In this document: one piece after another, positions 27,438 to 36,767 of the stretch | Layout: every line of letters starts with the position of its first letter | How positions within the stretch are numbered: position 1 is the stretch's first letter | Assembly (NCBI RefSeq): GCF_014649035.1 | Contig: NZ_BMSG01000010.1 | Location: 1-64,000 of the forward strand | Length of the DNA stretch: 64,000 bases | Direction: 5' to 3' | Source of the DNA: Streptomyces sindenensis | GTDB lineage: Bacteria > Actinomycetota > Actinomycetes > Streptomycetales > Streptomycetaceae | Made by a program: the position numbers and the translations under genes | The notes under the pieces: model-generated | The model's input: only the letters and a program-made list of their open reading frames with translations | Databases searched by the model: none | Told to the model about the DNA's origin: nothing

Positions 27438-28946
27438 ATGGCTGCTGCTGGCTCCGCCCCCGGCGAGATCCGGGTCGCCTCGCCCGCCGGGCGCTGGGTC
27501 GTCCTGACCACGGTGCTCGGGTCCGGCATGGCGATGCTCGACTCGACCGTCATCAACGTCGCCCTGCCCCGGATCGGCGAGGACCTCGGCACCGACCTGG
27601 CCGCCCTCCAGTGGACCGTCAACGCCTACATGCTCACGCTCGCCGGGCTGATCCTCCTCGGCGGGGCGCTCGGCGACCGGTACGGGCGGCGGCGGGTGTT
27701 CCTGGTGGGGGTGGTGTGGTTCGCCGCCGCCTCGCTGCTCTGCGGGATCGCGCCGAACGCGGGCGTGCTCATCGCCGCCCGGGCGCTCCAGGGCGTCGGC
27801 GGGGCGCTCCTGACGCCGGGGTCCCTCGCGCTCATCCAGGCCGGTTTCCATCCGGACGACCGGGCGCGGGCGGTGGGGCTCTGGTCCGGGTTCGGCGGGG
27901 TCGGGGCGGCCGTCGGGCCGTTCGTCGGCGGGTGGCTCGTCGACGGGCCCGGGTGGCGGTGGGTGTTCCTGCTGAACCTGCCGCTCGCCGCCATCTGCGT
28001 ACCCGTCGCGCTCCGGCACGTACCGGAGTCGCGGGATCCGGCGGCGCACGGGCGGTTCGACGTACCGGGGGCCGCTCTCGGGGCGCTGGCGCTGGCCGGG
28101 GTGACGTACGCGCTGATCGAGGCGCCGGAGCAGGGCGCCTCGCCGGTGGTGATCGGGGCGGCGCTCGGCGGGTCGGCCCTCGGAGCGGCGTTCGTCCTCG
28201 TCGAGCGGCGACGGGCGGACCCCATGCTGCCGCCGTCGATCTTCCGCTCCCGGCTCTTCACCTCGGTCAACCTGGTGACCTTCTGCGTCTACGCGGCCCT
28301 CGGCGGCTTCTTCTTCCTCTCCGCGATCCAGCTCCAGGTCGTCGCCGGGTACTCCGCGCTGGGGGCCGGTACCGCGCTGCTGCCCACCACCGTGCTGATG
28401 CTGCTCTTCTCCGCCTCCTCCGGTGAGCTGGGGCGGCGCATCGGGCCGCGCATCCCGCTCACCGTGGGCCCGCTGCTGGCCGCCGCCGGGATGCTCCTGA
28501 TGCTGCGGGTCGGGCCGGACAGCGCCTCCTTCGGCGGGTACGTCACCGAGGTGCTGCCCGCCGTCCTGGTGCTCGGTACCGGGCTCGTCGTGGTCGTCGC
28601 CCCGCTCACCGCGACCGTCCTGGCCGCCGTGGACACCGGGCGGGCCGGTCTGGCCAGCGGTATCAACAACGCCGCCGCCCGGGCCGCCGGGCTCATCGCG
28701 GTGGCGGCCCTGCCGCTGCTCGCCGGGATGGGGCCCGAGGCGTACCGGGACGCGGGCGAGTTCGCCACGACCTTCCGGCGGGCGATGCCGATGTGCGCGG
28801 GGCTGCTGGTGGCGGGCGCGCTCCTGGCCTGGTGGACGGTGCGCACCCCGGCCGCCACCACCGCCGCCCGGAGCGAGCGGCCCGAGTGCGCGGTGCACTG
28901 CGGGGTCGTCGCCCCGCCGCTGGAGCCGGAGCGGGAGGAGGGGTGA
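27438..28946 (+). CDS. MFS exporter, DHA2 (14-helix) family
   Basis: 502 residues, drug/proton antiporter of the inner membrane. Motifs: LDSTVINVALPRIGEDLG (DHA2 motif D1, starting near residue 34), GDRYGRRRVFLVG (motif A), ARALQGVGGALLTPGSLALI (motif C-like) and a late LASGINNAAARAAGLIAVA segment. About 14 helices are predicted from hydrophobic runs. The start is the ATG at 27438 rather than a frame extending through the repeats. No regulator adjoins it, so the substrate is unknown. Confidence 0.85.
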   Translation: MAAAGSAPGEIRVASPAGRWVVLTTVLGSGMAMLDSTVINVALPRIGEDLGTDLAALQWTVNAYMLTLAGLILLGGALGDRYGRRRVFLVGVVWFAAASLLCGIAPNAGVLIAARALQGVGGALLTPGSLALIQAGFHPDDRARAVGLWSGFGGVGAAVGPFVGGWLVDGPGWRWVFLLNLPLAAICVPVALRHVPESRDPAAHGRFDVPGAALGALALAGVTYALIEAPEQGASPVVIGAALGGSALGAAFVLVERRRADPMLPPSIFRSRLFTSVNLVTFCVYAALGGFFFLSAIQLQVVAGYSALGAGTALLPTTVLMLLFSASSGELGRRIGPRIPLTVGPLLAAAGMLLMLRVGPDSASFGGYVTEVLPAVLVLGTGLVVVVAPLTATVLAAVDTGRAGLASGINNAAARAAGLIAVAALPLLAGMGPEAYRDAGEFATTFRRAMPMCAGLLVAGALLAWWTVRTPAATTAARSERPECAVHCGVVAPPLEPEREEG

Positions 28947-29057
28947 GAGCCCCCCGGGGCCAGGGCTCCGCCGGGATCACGGCGGGCTCGCGGGCTCGCG
29001 GGATCCGGCGAAAGGCCCGAGGTCCCGCCGGGACGTGACGGCAGGCACACTTGAGGC

Positions 29058-29471
29058 ATGTCCATCCACGAGAACCTGCTCGGGGGCCCCGCCCCGACCC
29101 ACCTCCCCGACGACCCCGAGCCGCGCGAGCTGCTCGCCGCCGGCACCCCGCCCGCCGAGGTCGCCGCGAAGTACCCCACCTCCTCGCTCGCCTGGGCGCA
29201 GCTCGCCGACGACGCGTTCGAGGGCGGCCGGGTCGTCGAGTCCTACGCGTACGCCCGTACCGGCTACCACCGCGGCCTCGACTCCCTGCGCCGGGCCGGC
29301 TGGAAGGGCCACGGGCCCGTCCCGTTCGAGCACGAGCCGAACCGCGGCTTCCTGCGCGCCCTGCACGCCCTGGCCCGGGCCGCGGGCGCGATCGGCGAGA
29401 CCGAGGAGCACGAGCGCTGCACGACGTTCCTGCGCGACTCCTCGCCGACCGCCGCCGACATCCTGAGCTGA
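29058..29471 (+). CDS. DUF3151 family protein
   Basis: 137 residues, start MSIHENLLGGPAPTHLPDDPE. It matches the actinobacterial DUF3151 pattern (EVAAKYPTSSLAWAQLADDA, SYAYARTGYHRGLDSLRRAGW, then EPNRGFLRALHALARAA), apparently an all-helical TPR-like fold. I know no function. Its position directly before the kyn genes, separated by a hairpin, is probably coincidental. Confidence 0.8.
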   Translation: MSIHENLLGGPAPTHLPDDPEPRELLAAGTPPAEVAAKYPTSSLAWAQLADDAFEGGRVVESYAYARTGYHRGLDSLRRAGWKGHGPVPFEHEPNRGFLRALHALARAAGAIGETEEHERCTTFLRDSSPTAADILS

Positions 29472-29484
29472 GCAGTCTCCCCCG

Positions 29485-29515
29485 GCTCCCCGCCCACGCA
29501 GGCAGGGCGGGGAGC
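29485..29515 (+). terminator. Terminator hairpin after DUF3151 gene
   Basis: 10-bp perfect stem (29485-29494 with 29506-29515) starting 13 bases after the stop and separating this gene from kynA. Confidence 0.65.
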
Positions 29516-29603
29516 GGCTTAGTATGCGAGCAGGGGACCGGAGCTCCATCACCTCACGGAAGGGGCGGACCGCTACCCGGAAGCTCGTGTCGAGGAGACA
29601 GAA

Positions 29604-30452
29604 ATGTCGACCAACCACCCCGACCCCGAAGCCACCGGTGCGGACACCCCGTACCTGGACTTCGCGGGAACGACTCCGTACGAGGACTATGTCCAGGCGG
29701 ATGTCCTGACCCACCTCCAGCACCTGCGCTCGGACGATCCCGGCGAGATGGTCTTCCTGGTCACGACCCAGGTCATGGAGCTGTGGTTCACCGTCATCGT
29801 CCACGAGTGGGAGACGGCCACCCGCGCCCTGCGCGAGGACCGCATACCCGTCGCGCGCGACGCCCTGAAGCGTTCGCTGCGCGAGCTGGAGGCGCTCAAC
29901 GAGTCCTGGCGGCCGCTCGCCGGACTCACCCCCGCCCAGTTCAACTCCTACCGGGGCTCCCTCGGCGAGGGGTCCGGGTTCCAGTCCGCGATGTACCGGC
30001 GGATGGAGTTCCTGCTGGGCGACAAGTCCGCCTCCATGCTGGTGCCGCACCGGGGCGCGCCCCGCGTGTACGCCGAGCTGGAGAAGGCGCTCGGGGAGCC
30101 CAGCCTCTACGACGAGACCCTCGCCCTGCTGGCCCGGCGCGGGTACGCCGTCCCCGAGGCCGTCGTCTCCCGGGACCTCACCCAGCGGTACGAGCCCTCT
30201 CCCGAGGTCGAGGCCGTGTGGGCGGAGATCTACGCCTCCGACGACCAGAACGACGAGCTGGTCCGCCTCGGCGAGCTGCTCACCGACGTCGGTGAGCTGG
30301 TGTGGCGCTGGCGCAACGACCACCTGGTCGCCACCCGTCGCGCGATGGGCTCCAAGACCGGCACCGGCGGTTCCGCCGGGGTCGCCTGGCTGGAGAAGCG
30401 CGCCACGAAGAACGTGTTCCCCGAGCTGTGGACGGCGCGCAGCCATGTCTGA
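29604..30452 (+). CDS. kynA: Tryptophan 2,3-dioxygenase
   Basis: Haem enzyme opening the indole ring of tryptophan to N-formylkynurenine. 282 residues. Family blocks: PYEDYVQADVLTHLQHL, EMVFLVTTQVMELWF, LNSYRG-like FNSYRGSLGEGSGFQSAMYR (substrate pocket), and VWRWRNDHLVATRRAMGSKTGTGGS with the proximal haem His in NDHL. It overlaps kynU by 8 bases. First gene of kynA-kynU-formamidase, which together turn tryptophan into anthranilate. Confidence 0.96.
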   Translation: MSTNHPDPEATGADTPYLDFAGTTPYEDYVQADVLTHLQHLRSDDPGEMVFLVTTQVMELWFTVIVHEWETATRALREDRIPVARDALKRSLRELEALNESWRPLAGLTPAQFNSYRGSLGEGSGFQSAMYRRMEFLLGDKSASMLVPHRGAPRVYAELEKALGEPSLYDETLALLARRGYAVPEAVVSRDLTQRYEPSPEVEAVWAEIYASDDQNDELVRLGELLTDVGELVWRWRNDHLVATRRAMGSKTGTGGSAGVAWLEKRATKNVFPELWTARSHV

Positions 30453-31665
30453 GACCACGACCGCGCCGGACGCGCTCCGTCAGCGGGCGCTGAAGCTCGA
30501 CGCCGCCGATCCGCTGGCCGACCGCCGGAAGCTCTTCGCGCTCGACGACGGTGTCTACCTCGACGGCAACAGCCTCGGCGCGCTGCCCGTGCACGTCCCC
30601 GCCCGCGTGCAGGACGTCCTCACCCGCCAGTGGGGCGAGCTGCGCATCCGGTCCTGGGACGAGAGCGGCTGGTGGACCGCGCCCGAGCGGATCGGCGACC
30701 GGATCGCCCCGCTCGTCGGGGCCGCCGCCGGGCAGATCGTCGTCGGTGACTCGACCAGCGTGAACGTCTTCAAGGCCGTCGTCGCCGCGGCCCGCATCGC
30801 GGGCGGGGGACGCGACGAGATCCTGGTTGACGCGACGACCTTTCCCACGGACGGGTACATCGCGGCGTCCGCCGCCCGGCTCACCGGCCACCGGATCGTG
30901 CCCGTCGCCCCCGCCGGCGTACCGGCCGCGCTCGGTCCCCGTACCGCGGCGGTCCTGCTCAACCACGTCGACTACCGCTCGGGCCGGCTGCACGACCTGC
31001 CGGGGCTGACCGCCGCCGTCCACGCGGCGGGCGCGGTCGCGGTGTGGGACCTCTGCCACAGCGCCGGCGCGCTGCCCGTCGGGCTCGACGAGCACGGGGT
31101 GGACCTGGCGGTCGGCTGTACGTACAAGTACCTCAACGGCGGCCCCGGCTCGCCCGCGTACCTGTACGTCGCCGAGCGCCACCAGGCCGCCTTCGACTCG
31201 CCGCTGCCGGGCTGGAACTCGCACGCCGACCCGTTCGGCATGACCCCCGGCTACGCCCCGGCGGACGGTTCCGCACGGGGCCGGGTCGGCACCCCCGACA
31301 TCGTCTCCATGCTGACGCTGGAAGCGGCGCTCGACGTGTGGGACGGGGTGGAGGTGGACGCCGTACGGGCCAAGTCCCTCGCGCTGACGGACTTCTTCCT
31401 GGAGTGCGTGGAGGCGTACGTTCCGGCGGGCCGGGTCACCTCCGTCACCCCGGCCGCGCACGCCGAACGCGGCAGCCAGGTGGCCCTGCGCTGCGACGAC
31501 GCCGCGTCCGTGATGCGCCGCCTCATCGAGCGGGGTGTCGTCGGCGATCTGCGGCGGCCGGACGTGCTGCGGTTCGGCTTCACCCCGCTGTACGTCGGAT
31601 TCGCCGACGCGGAACGGGCGGCACGGGTGCTGGCCGAGGTGCTGGCGGAGGCCCCGGGCGGCTGA
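30445..31665 (+). CDS. kynU: Kynureninase
   Basis: PLP enzyme splitting kynurenine to anthranilate and alanine. 406 residues from the ATG at 30445, inside the last codons of kynA. Key parts: YLDGNSLGALP, STSVNVFKAV, LLNHVDYRSGRLHDL, VWDLCHSAGALPVGLD, and the PLP-lysine segment GCTYKYLNGGPGSPA. Translationally coupled to kynA. Confidence 0.95.
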   Translation: MSETTTAPDALRQRALKLDAADPLADRRKLFALDDGVYLDGNSLGALPVHVPARVQDVLTRQWGELRIRSWDESGWWTAPERIGDRIAPLVGAAAGQIVVGDSTSVNVFKAVVAAARIAGGGRDEILVDATTFPTDGYIAASAARLTGHRIVPVAPAGVPAALGPRTAAVLLNHVDYRSGRLHDLPGLTAAVHAAGAVAVWDLCHSAGALPVGLDEHGVDLAVGCTYKYLNGGPGSPAYLYVAERHQAAFDSPLPGWNSHADPFGMTPGYAPADGSARGRVGTPDIVSMLTLEAALDVWDGVEVDAVRAKSLALTDFFLECVEAYVPAGRVTSVTPAAHAERGSQVALRCDDAASVMRRLIERGVVGDLRRPDVLRFGFTPLYVGFADAERAARVLAEVLAEAPGG

Positions 31666-31753
31666 CCGTTCGTCAACAGGGGTTCGGGCGGGCGGGGACG
31701 GCGCCGAGTGCTGGTACCGTCCCCGCAGGTCAACCCAGTTGGGCACCTGACAC

Positions 31754-31842
31754 AGGCACAGAACACAGGCCAGAACACAGGCCAGAACACAGGAACAGGG
31801 CACTGGCGCAGGGCGCCTGCGGCGCAGGCACAGAACACAGGC
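31754..31842. repeat. 12-bp tandem repeat
   Basis: CAGAACACAGGC at 31759-31770 and 31771-31782, a one-base variant at 31783-31794, and a further copy at 31831-31842. It fills the gap between kynU and the hydrolase gene. Confidence 0.8.
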
Positions 31843-31873
31843 GCAGGCCACGGGCAGAGGACGGTTGAGCGGC

Positions 31874-32794
31874 ATGTCGGATTCCCCGGGTTCCCCGGAC
31901 GCTGCGGCGCGAGCCCGGGACGAGGCGGAGAGCGCGTCGGCGTTCGCCCATCCTCCCGTCGCACCCGACGCCACCGCCGCCTACGGCGACCACCCCGACC
32001 AGGTCGTCGACTTCTACGCCCCGCGCGACGGCCGCACCGCCGCCCCGCTCGTCGTCCTCCTGCACGGCGGCGCCTGGCGGGCCCCGTACGACCGGGCCCA
32101 TGTCTCCCCGCTCGCGGACTTCCTGGCCCGCCGGGGCTTCGCCGTGGCCAACGTGGAGTACCGGCGCGGCGGCGACGGCATCCCGCAGCAGCGCGGCGGG
32201 AGCGGGCCGGCGTCCGCCGGGGCGGGTCCGGTCGCGGGGCGCTGGCCGGAGACCTTCGACGACGTGGCCGCGGCCCTGGACGCGATGCCCGTGCTGGCCG
32301 CCGGCGCGCTTCCGGGCGCGGATGTGCGGCGGATCGTGGTCACCGGGCACTCCGCGGGCGGCCATCTCGCGCTCTGGGCTGCGGCGCGGCACGTCCTGCC
32401 CGAGGGGTCCCCGTGGCGGCTGCCCGCCCCGCCGCCGCTGCGCGGGGTCGTCGCCCTGGCCCCGATCGCGGACTTCGCGGCGGCGGTCGGCCTGGGGGTG
32501 TGCGGCGGTGCGGTCACGCAGCTCCTGGGCGGGGAGGCCGGCTTCGCGGACCGGGCGGCGCACACCGACCCCGGGGTGCTGCTGCCGACCGGGATCGCCA
32601 CCGCGATCGTGCAGGGCGTCGAGGACATCGTCGTCCCGCAGGCCGTCTCCGAGGCGTACGTCGACGCGGCGGCCAAGGCCGGTGAGACGGTCGGGCTGAC
32701 GCTGCTCGGCGGCGTCGGGCACTTTCCGCTGATCGATCCGGCCGCCGACGCCTGCGCCGTCGTCGCCGAGGAGATCACCCAGCTCGCCTGGTGA
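31874..32794 (+). CDS. kynB: Alpha/beta hydrolase, probable kynurenine formamidase
   Basis: 306 residues. HGGAW (oxyanion motif typical of arylformamidases and hormone-sensitive-lipase types), the nucleophile elbow GHSAGGH, an Asp in the VEDIVV region and a His in GVGHFPLID complete the triad. Following kynA and kynU, the natural role is hydrolysis of N-formylkynurenine to kynurenine, the missing middle step. I recall that the S. coelicolor kyn genes have the same trio. Start is the ATG at 31874; a TTG at 31865 is possible. A repeat-containing 200-base gap separates it from kynU. Confidence 0.8.
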   Translation: MSDSPGSPDAAARARDEAESASAFAHPPVAPDATAAYGDHPDQVVDFYAPRDGRTAAPLVVLLHGGAWRAPYDRAHVSPLADFLARRGFAVANVEYRRGGDGIPQQRGGSGPASAGAGPVAGRWPETFDDVAAALDAMPVLAAGALPGADVRRIVVTGHSAGGHLALWAAARHVLPEGSPWRLPAPPPLRGVVALAPIADFAAAVGLGVCGGAVTQLLGGEAGFADRAAHTDPGVLLPTGIATAIVQGVEDIVVPQAVSEAYVDAAAKAGETVGLTLLGGVGHFPLIDPAADACAVVAEEITQLAW

Positions 32795-32981
32795 GTCCCC
32801 CGCCGGGCGTCGTACGGCAGACGGCGGTCGGACGACAGGGCCCAGCGCTGAAACCACTGCTGACCTGGGCTTTTCCGGTCCCTTACGCGGTGCGGCGGAG
32901 GCGGGTAGTCCTTGAGGGGGATGCCGTGGAATCGGTAGCGATGGTGACGACCCGCCATCCGCCGCCGCCTACCGTGGAAGC

Positions 32982-34337
32982 GTGACCGAGACCCAGACGA
33001 AGACCAGTAGCCCGGAGTTCCGGGCAGCCGCAGGGGCGATAGACGGACTGCGGAACGACCTCCTGCGCAACGTGTTCGCCTACCGGCCGCTGCCGCCGCT
33101 CAGCCCCGACGGGCGGATCATCCGGCGGCTGCCCGAGGGGCTGCGCAGGTTCGTCGTCTGGACCCCGCACGCCCTGGTGCTGTTCGCCGCCTTCCTCGTG
33201 ATGATGGCCGGGTTCGCCGAGTGGGAGTACCGCTTCCTGATGGGCGTCGTCCCCGCGATTCCCGTGGCGATGACCCTCATCCGGCCGGTCGCCGCGTTCT
33301 GGGCGTCGATGGTGGCCACCGTCATCTGCGGCATCCTCGGCAGCGACGGGCTGTGGGGGCCCAGCGCCTTCACGGCCCAGGTGGTGGTCCTGGTGGTCGT
33401 GGCCGCCCGGACCCGCCCTCGTGCGGCGGCCTGGATGTGGCTGCTGACCCTGTTCTTCGGGATGCTGCTGGAGGGCGGCGAGCTGTCGATCACCGCGCCC
33501 CTGGTCACCCTCTCCGCCTTCGCGCTGCTCGTCGTCGCCGTGGTCCAGATCCGGCGCGACGCCGAACGGGAGGTCACCGTGCAGCGCACCGTCACCGCCG
33601 TCGAGCGCGACCGGCGCACGCTGCTGGAGGAGCGCACCACCATCGCCCGGGAGCTGCACGACGTGGTCGCCCACCACATGTCGGTCGTCGCGATCCAGGC
33701 CGAGGCCGCCCCCTACCGGGTCGAGAACCCGCCGCCCGAGCTGGAGCAGGCCTTCGTCACCATCCGGGAGAACGCCGTGGCCGCCCTCACCGAACTGCGC
33801 CGCGTCCTCGGAGTCGTCCGGGCGGAGGACTACGAGGCCCCCGACGCTCCGCAGCCCACCCTCGCCGCGCTCGACGGGCTCCTGGACAACGTCCGTGAGA
33901 CGGGCCTGGAGACGGAGAAGGTGATCACCGGGGCCGTCCGCGAGCTGCCGCAGGGCGTCGAGCTGTCGGCGTACCGGATCGTCCAGGAGGCCCTGAGCAA
34001 CAGCCTGCGGCACGCGCCGGGCGCCTCGGCCCGGGTCGAGCTGGGCTATGTCCTCGGCGGGCTCGGGCTGCGCGTGGTCAACGGACCCGCGCGGGGCCTG
34101 GTCAAGCCCTCGCCCGGGGCCGGGCACGGGATCACCGGGATGCGGGAGCGGGTCGCGATGCTGAACGGCGAGATGACGGCCGGGACGACGGCCGACGGCG
34201 GGTACGAGGTCGCGGTGTTCCTCCCCGTACCGCTGTCCGAGCAGCCGGAGCGCCCGGAGCGGCCGGAGTCCCGGGACCCGGCCGAAGGCGACGCCGAGAC
34301 CGTCGTCATCGAACGCGCACAGGACGGCAGGGCATGA
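32982..34337 (+). CDS. Sensor histidine kinase (NarX/DesK type)
   Basis: 451 residues. Five or six membrane helices (about 55-195) are followed by a HisKA_3 dimerisation helix with the phospho-acceptor in RTTIARELHDVVAHHMSVV, then a HATPase_c domain (EALSNSLRHAPG, GHGITGMRERV). No periplasmic domain of any size, so the stimulus may be membrane-related. GTG start. The stop overlaps the response regulator start by 4 bases. Confidence 0.9.
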   Translation: MTETQTKTSSPEFRAAAGAIDGLRNDLLRNVFAYRPLPPLSPDGRIIRRLPEGLRRFVVWTPHALVLFAAFLVMMAGFAEWEYRFLMGVVPAIPVAMTLIRPVAAFWASMVATVICGILGSDGLWGPSAFTAQVVVLVVVAARTRPRAAAWMWLLTLFFGMLLEGGELSITAPLVTLSAFALLVVAVVQIRRDAEREVTVQRTVTAVERDRRTLLEERTTIARELHDVVAHHMSVVAIQAEAAPYRVENPPPELEQAFVTIRENAVAALTELRRVLGVVRAEDYEAPDAPQPTLAALDGLLDNVRETGLETEKVITGAVRELPQGVELSAYRIVQEALSNSLRHAPGASARVELGYVLGGLGLRVVNGPARGLVKPSPGAGHGITGMRERVAMLNGEMTAGTTADGGYEVAVFLPVPLSEQPERPERPESRDPAEGDAETVVIERAQDGRA

Positions 34338-35002
34338 ACGACACCGACATCCGGGTCCTGATCGTCGACGACCAGATGATGGTCCGCGAGGGCTTCTCGG
34401 TGCTGCTCAACGCGATGCCCGGGATCACCGTCGTGGGCGAGGCGCTGGACGGCCGGCAGGCACTCGACCAGGTCGCCGCCCTGCGCCCGGACGTCGTCCT
34501 GATGGACATCCGCATGCCGGAGATGAACGGCATCGAGGCGACCCGCGAGATCGTCGCGCGCGACGCCGACGCGAAGGTCCTGGTGCTGACCACCTTCGAC
34601 CTCGACGAGTACGTCTACCAGGCGCTGCGGGCCGGAGCCTCGGGCTTCCTCCTCAAGGACGCCTCGGCCCGGCAGCTCGCCGACGGGGTACGGGTGGTGG
34701 CCTCGGGCGAGGCGCTGCTCGCCCCGACGGTCACCCGGCGGCTGATCACCGAGTTCTCCAAGCTCGCGGAGACCCCGCGCCCGCCCGCCCTGGCCCGGAT
34801 CGGGGATCTCACCGAGCGCGAGACGGAGGTGCTCGTCCTCATCGCGCAGGGGCTCTCCAACGCGGAGATCGCCTCGCATCTGATCGTCGCCGAGTCCACG
34901 ATCAAGACCCATGTCAGCCGCATCCTGGTGAAGCTGGGGCTGCGCGACCGGACCCAGGCGGCGGTGTTCGCGTACGAGGCGCGGCTGGTCACCCCGGGGT
35001 AG
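34334..35002 (+). CDS. Response regulator, NarL/LuxR family
   Basis: 222 residues: receiver domain (IRVLIVDDQMMVREGF, phospho-acceptor Asp in VVLMDIRMPEMNG, Thr in VLTTFD, Lys in LLKDAS) and a C-terminal LuxR helix-turn-helix (LTERETEVLVLIAQGLSNAE, IASHLIVAESTIKTHVSRIL). Partner of the upstream kinase. Possible targets are itself and the P450 gene 74 bases downstream. Confidence 0.92.
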   Translation: MNDTDIRVLIVDDQMMVREGFSVLLNAMPGITVVGEALDGRQALDQVAALRPDVVLMDIRMPEMNGIEATREIVARDADAKVLVLTTFDLDEYVYQALRAGASGFLLKDASARQLADGVRVVASGEALLAPTVTRRLITEFSKLAETPRPPALARIGDLTERETEVLVLIAQGLSNAEIASHLIVAESTIKTHVSRILVKLGLRDRTQAAVFAYEARLVTPG

Positions 35003-35076
35003 CCGGACGTCGCCCGGGCCCGCCGGACATCGGCCGCGGGCCTTGCGGCGAGCGCGGGCGCGGGTAGCGTCGGGCC

Positions 35077-36282
35077 ATGCACGTCTCCTTCGACCCCTGG
35101 TCTCCCGCGTTCGTCGCCGATCCCTACCCCGCCTACACAGCGCTGCGCGCGGCCGGCCGGGCGCACTGGTTCGAGCCGACGGGGCAGTGGCTGATCCCGC
35201 ACCACTCCGACGTATCGGCCCTGCTGCGCGACCGGCGGCTCGGGCGTACGTATCTGCACCGCTTCAGCCACGAGGAGTTCGGCCGGACCCCGCCGCCGCC
35301 CGAGCACGAGCCGTTCACCACGCTCAACGGGCAGGGCATCCTCGATCTGGAGGCCCCCGACCACCCCCGGATCCGGCGGCTGATCTCGAAGGCGTTCACC
35401 CCGCGTACGGTCGAGAACCTCGCCCCGACCGTGCGGCGGCTGGCGGCCGAGCTGGTCGACGCGTTCGTGGCCAAGGGCGGCGGTGACCTGCTGGCGGAGG
35501 TCGCGGAGCCGCTGCCGGTCGCCGTCATCGCGGAGATGCTGGGCGTCCCGGAGGCGGACCGGGGGCTGCTGCGGCCCTGGTCCTCGGCGATCTGCGGGAT
35601 GTTCGAGCTGAACCCGTCGGAGGAGACGGCGCGGGCCGCCGTCCGCGCCTCCGTCGACTTCTCCGCGTATCTGCGCGGGCTGATCACCGAGCGGCGGGCG
35701 GACCCCGGCGACGACCTGATCTCGGCGCTCATCGCCGCCCACGACGAGGGCGAGCGGCTGACCGAGCAGGAGATGATCTCGACCTGTGTGCTGCTGCTGA
35801 ACGCGGGCCACGAGGCGACGGTGAACACCACCGTCAACGGCTGGCGGACCCTCTTCCACCACCCGGAGCAGCTGGCCGCCCTGCGCGCCGATCCCGCGCT
35901 GCTGCCCACCGCGATCGAGGAGCTGCTGCGCTACGACACCCCGTTGCAGATGTTCGAGCGCTGGGTGCTGGACGACATCGAGATCGACGGCCAGGTGATC
36001 GGGCGGGGCGCGGAGGTGGCGCTGCTGTTCGGCTCGGCGAACCGGGACCCGGCACGGTTCGCGCGCCCGGACACCCTGGATCTGTCCCGTACGGACAACC
36101 CGCACATCACCTTCGGCGCGGGCATCCACTTCTGCCTGGGCGCCCCGCTGGCCCGCCTGGAGCTGGCCGCGTCCTTCGGGGAGCTGCTGCGCAAGGCGCC
36201 CGCGCTGCGGATGACGGCGGAGCCGGAGTGGCACCCGGGGTATGTGATCCGGGGCGTGAAGGAGCTGCGGGCGGAGGTGTAG
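35077..36282 (+). CDS. Cytochrome P450 (CYP107-like)
   Basis: 401 residues, soluble bacterial P450. ExxR is in the EELLRY helix, and the haem-binding FGAGIHFCLGAPLAR carries Cys about residue 350. The I-helix reads NAGHEATVN: the acidic residue is kept, but the usual conserved Thr of AGxET is Ala, with Thr one position later. It resembles CYP107 enzymes; I recall a CYP107U1 gene in the same neighbourhood of S. coelicolor. Substrate and redox partners are unknown; no ferredoxin gene adjoins it. Confidence 0.88.
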   Translation: MHVSFDPWSPAFVADPYPAYTALRAAGRAHWFEPTGQWLIPHHSDVSALLRDRRLGRTYLHRFSHEEFGRTPPPPEHEPFTTLNGQGILDLEAPDHPRIRRLISKAFTPRTVENLAPTVRRLAAELVDAFVAKGGGDLLAEVAEPLPVAVIAEMLGVPEADRGLLRPWSSAICGMFELNPSEETARAAVRASVDFSAYLRGLITERRADPGDDLISALIAAHDEGERLTEQEMISTCVLLLNAGHEATVNTTVNGWRTLFHHPEQLAALRADPALLPTAIEELLRYDTPLQMFERWVLDDIEIDGQVIGRGAEVALLFGSANRDPARFARPDTLDLSRTDNPHITFGAGIHFCLGAPLARLELAASFGELLRKAPALRMTAEPEWHPGYVIRGVKELRAEV

Positions 36283-36310
36283 GTCCGCCTTCCGGCCGGG
36301 GCGGGGGCGG

Positions 36311-36655
36311 TCAGCAGGGCGGGCCGCAGTCCGCCACCGCCTGCGTACCGGCCAGGACGTCGAAGCCGTACCCGAAGGCGGCGATTCCCGCGACCGCCGC
36401 GACCAGCCCGAGGGCGGGCCGCCACCGGCCGCGTACGAGGGCGAACACGGCCAGGGCGGCGGCGGCCCCGCCCACTGCCATGACGGGCAGGCCCAGCCAG
36501 AAGACGGCCGGGTTGGTCTCGCTCTCGAAGGCGCCGAAGAGGCCCCTGCGGCCGTATGGGAACCAGACCGCGATACCGGCGAGGGTGCCGAGGACAGCGG
36601 TCAGGCAGCCGACGGTGCTGATGACGGCTTCGCGTCGCGCGTTCTCGGTTCCCAT
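36311..36655 (-). CDS. Small membrane protein
   Basis: 114 residues from the ATG at 36655 (start MGTENARREAV). Three hydrophobic stretches are seen: STVGCLTAVLGTLAGIAVWF, FWLGLPVMAVGGAAAALAVF and ALGLVAAVAGIAAFGYGF. It ends in CGPPC. The frame is open further upstream to 36736, but those residues are Pro/Gly/Arg-rich leader. No good ribosome site is visible, so the start is uncertain. Function unknown. Confidence 0.5.
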   Translation of the reverse strand: MGTENARREAVISTVGCLTAVLGTLAGIAVWFPYGRRGLFGAFESETNPAVFWLGLPVMAVGGAAAALAVFALVRGRWRPALGLVAAVAGIAAFGYGFDVLAGTQAVADCGPPC

Positions 36656-36767
36656 GCTCTGGGGGACGCGGCGGGGTGCGGGAGCGGTTCCGGTCTTTCG
36701 GGGTGCGCTGCCCCCGGGCCCCCGCCCCTCGGACACCGGAGGGGCCGGAAACGGGCGGCGCCCCGCA

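Noticed and set aside
27162..28898. A 578-codon minus-strand frame
   Set aside because: Antisense to the MFS exporter; Pro/Gly/Arg-rich without motifs.
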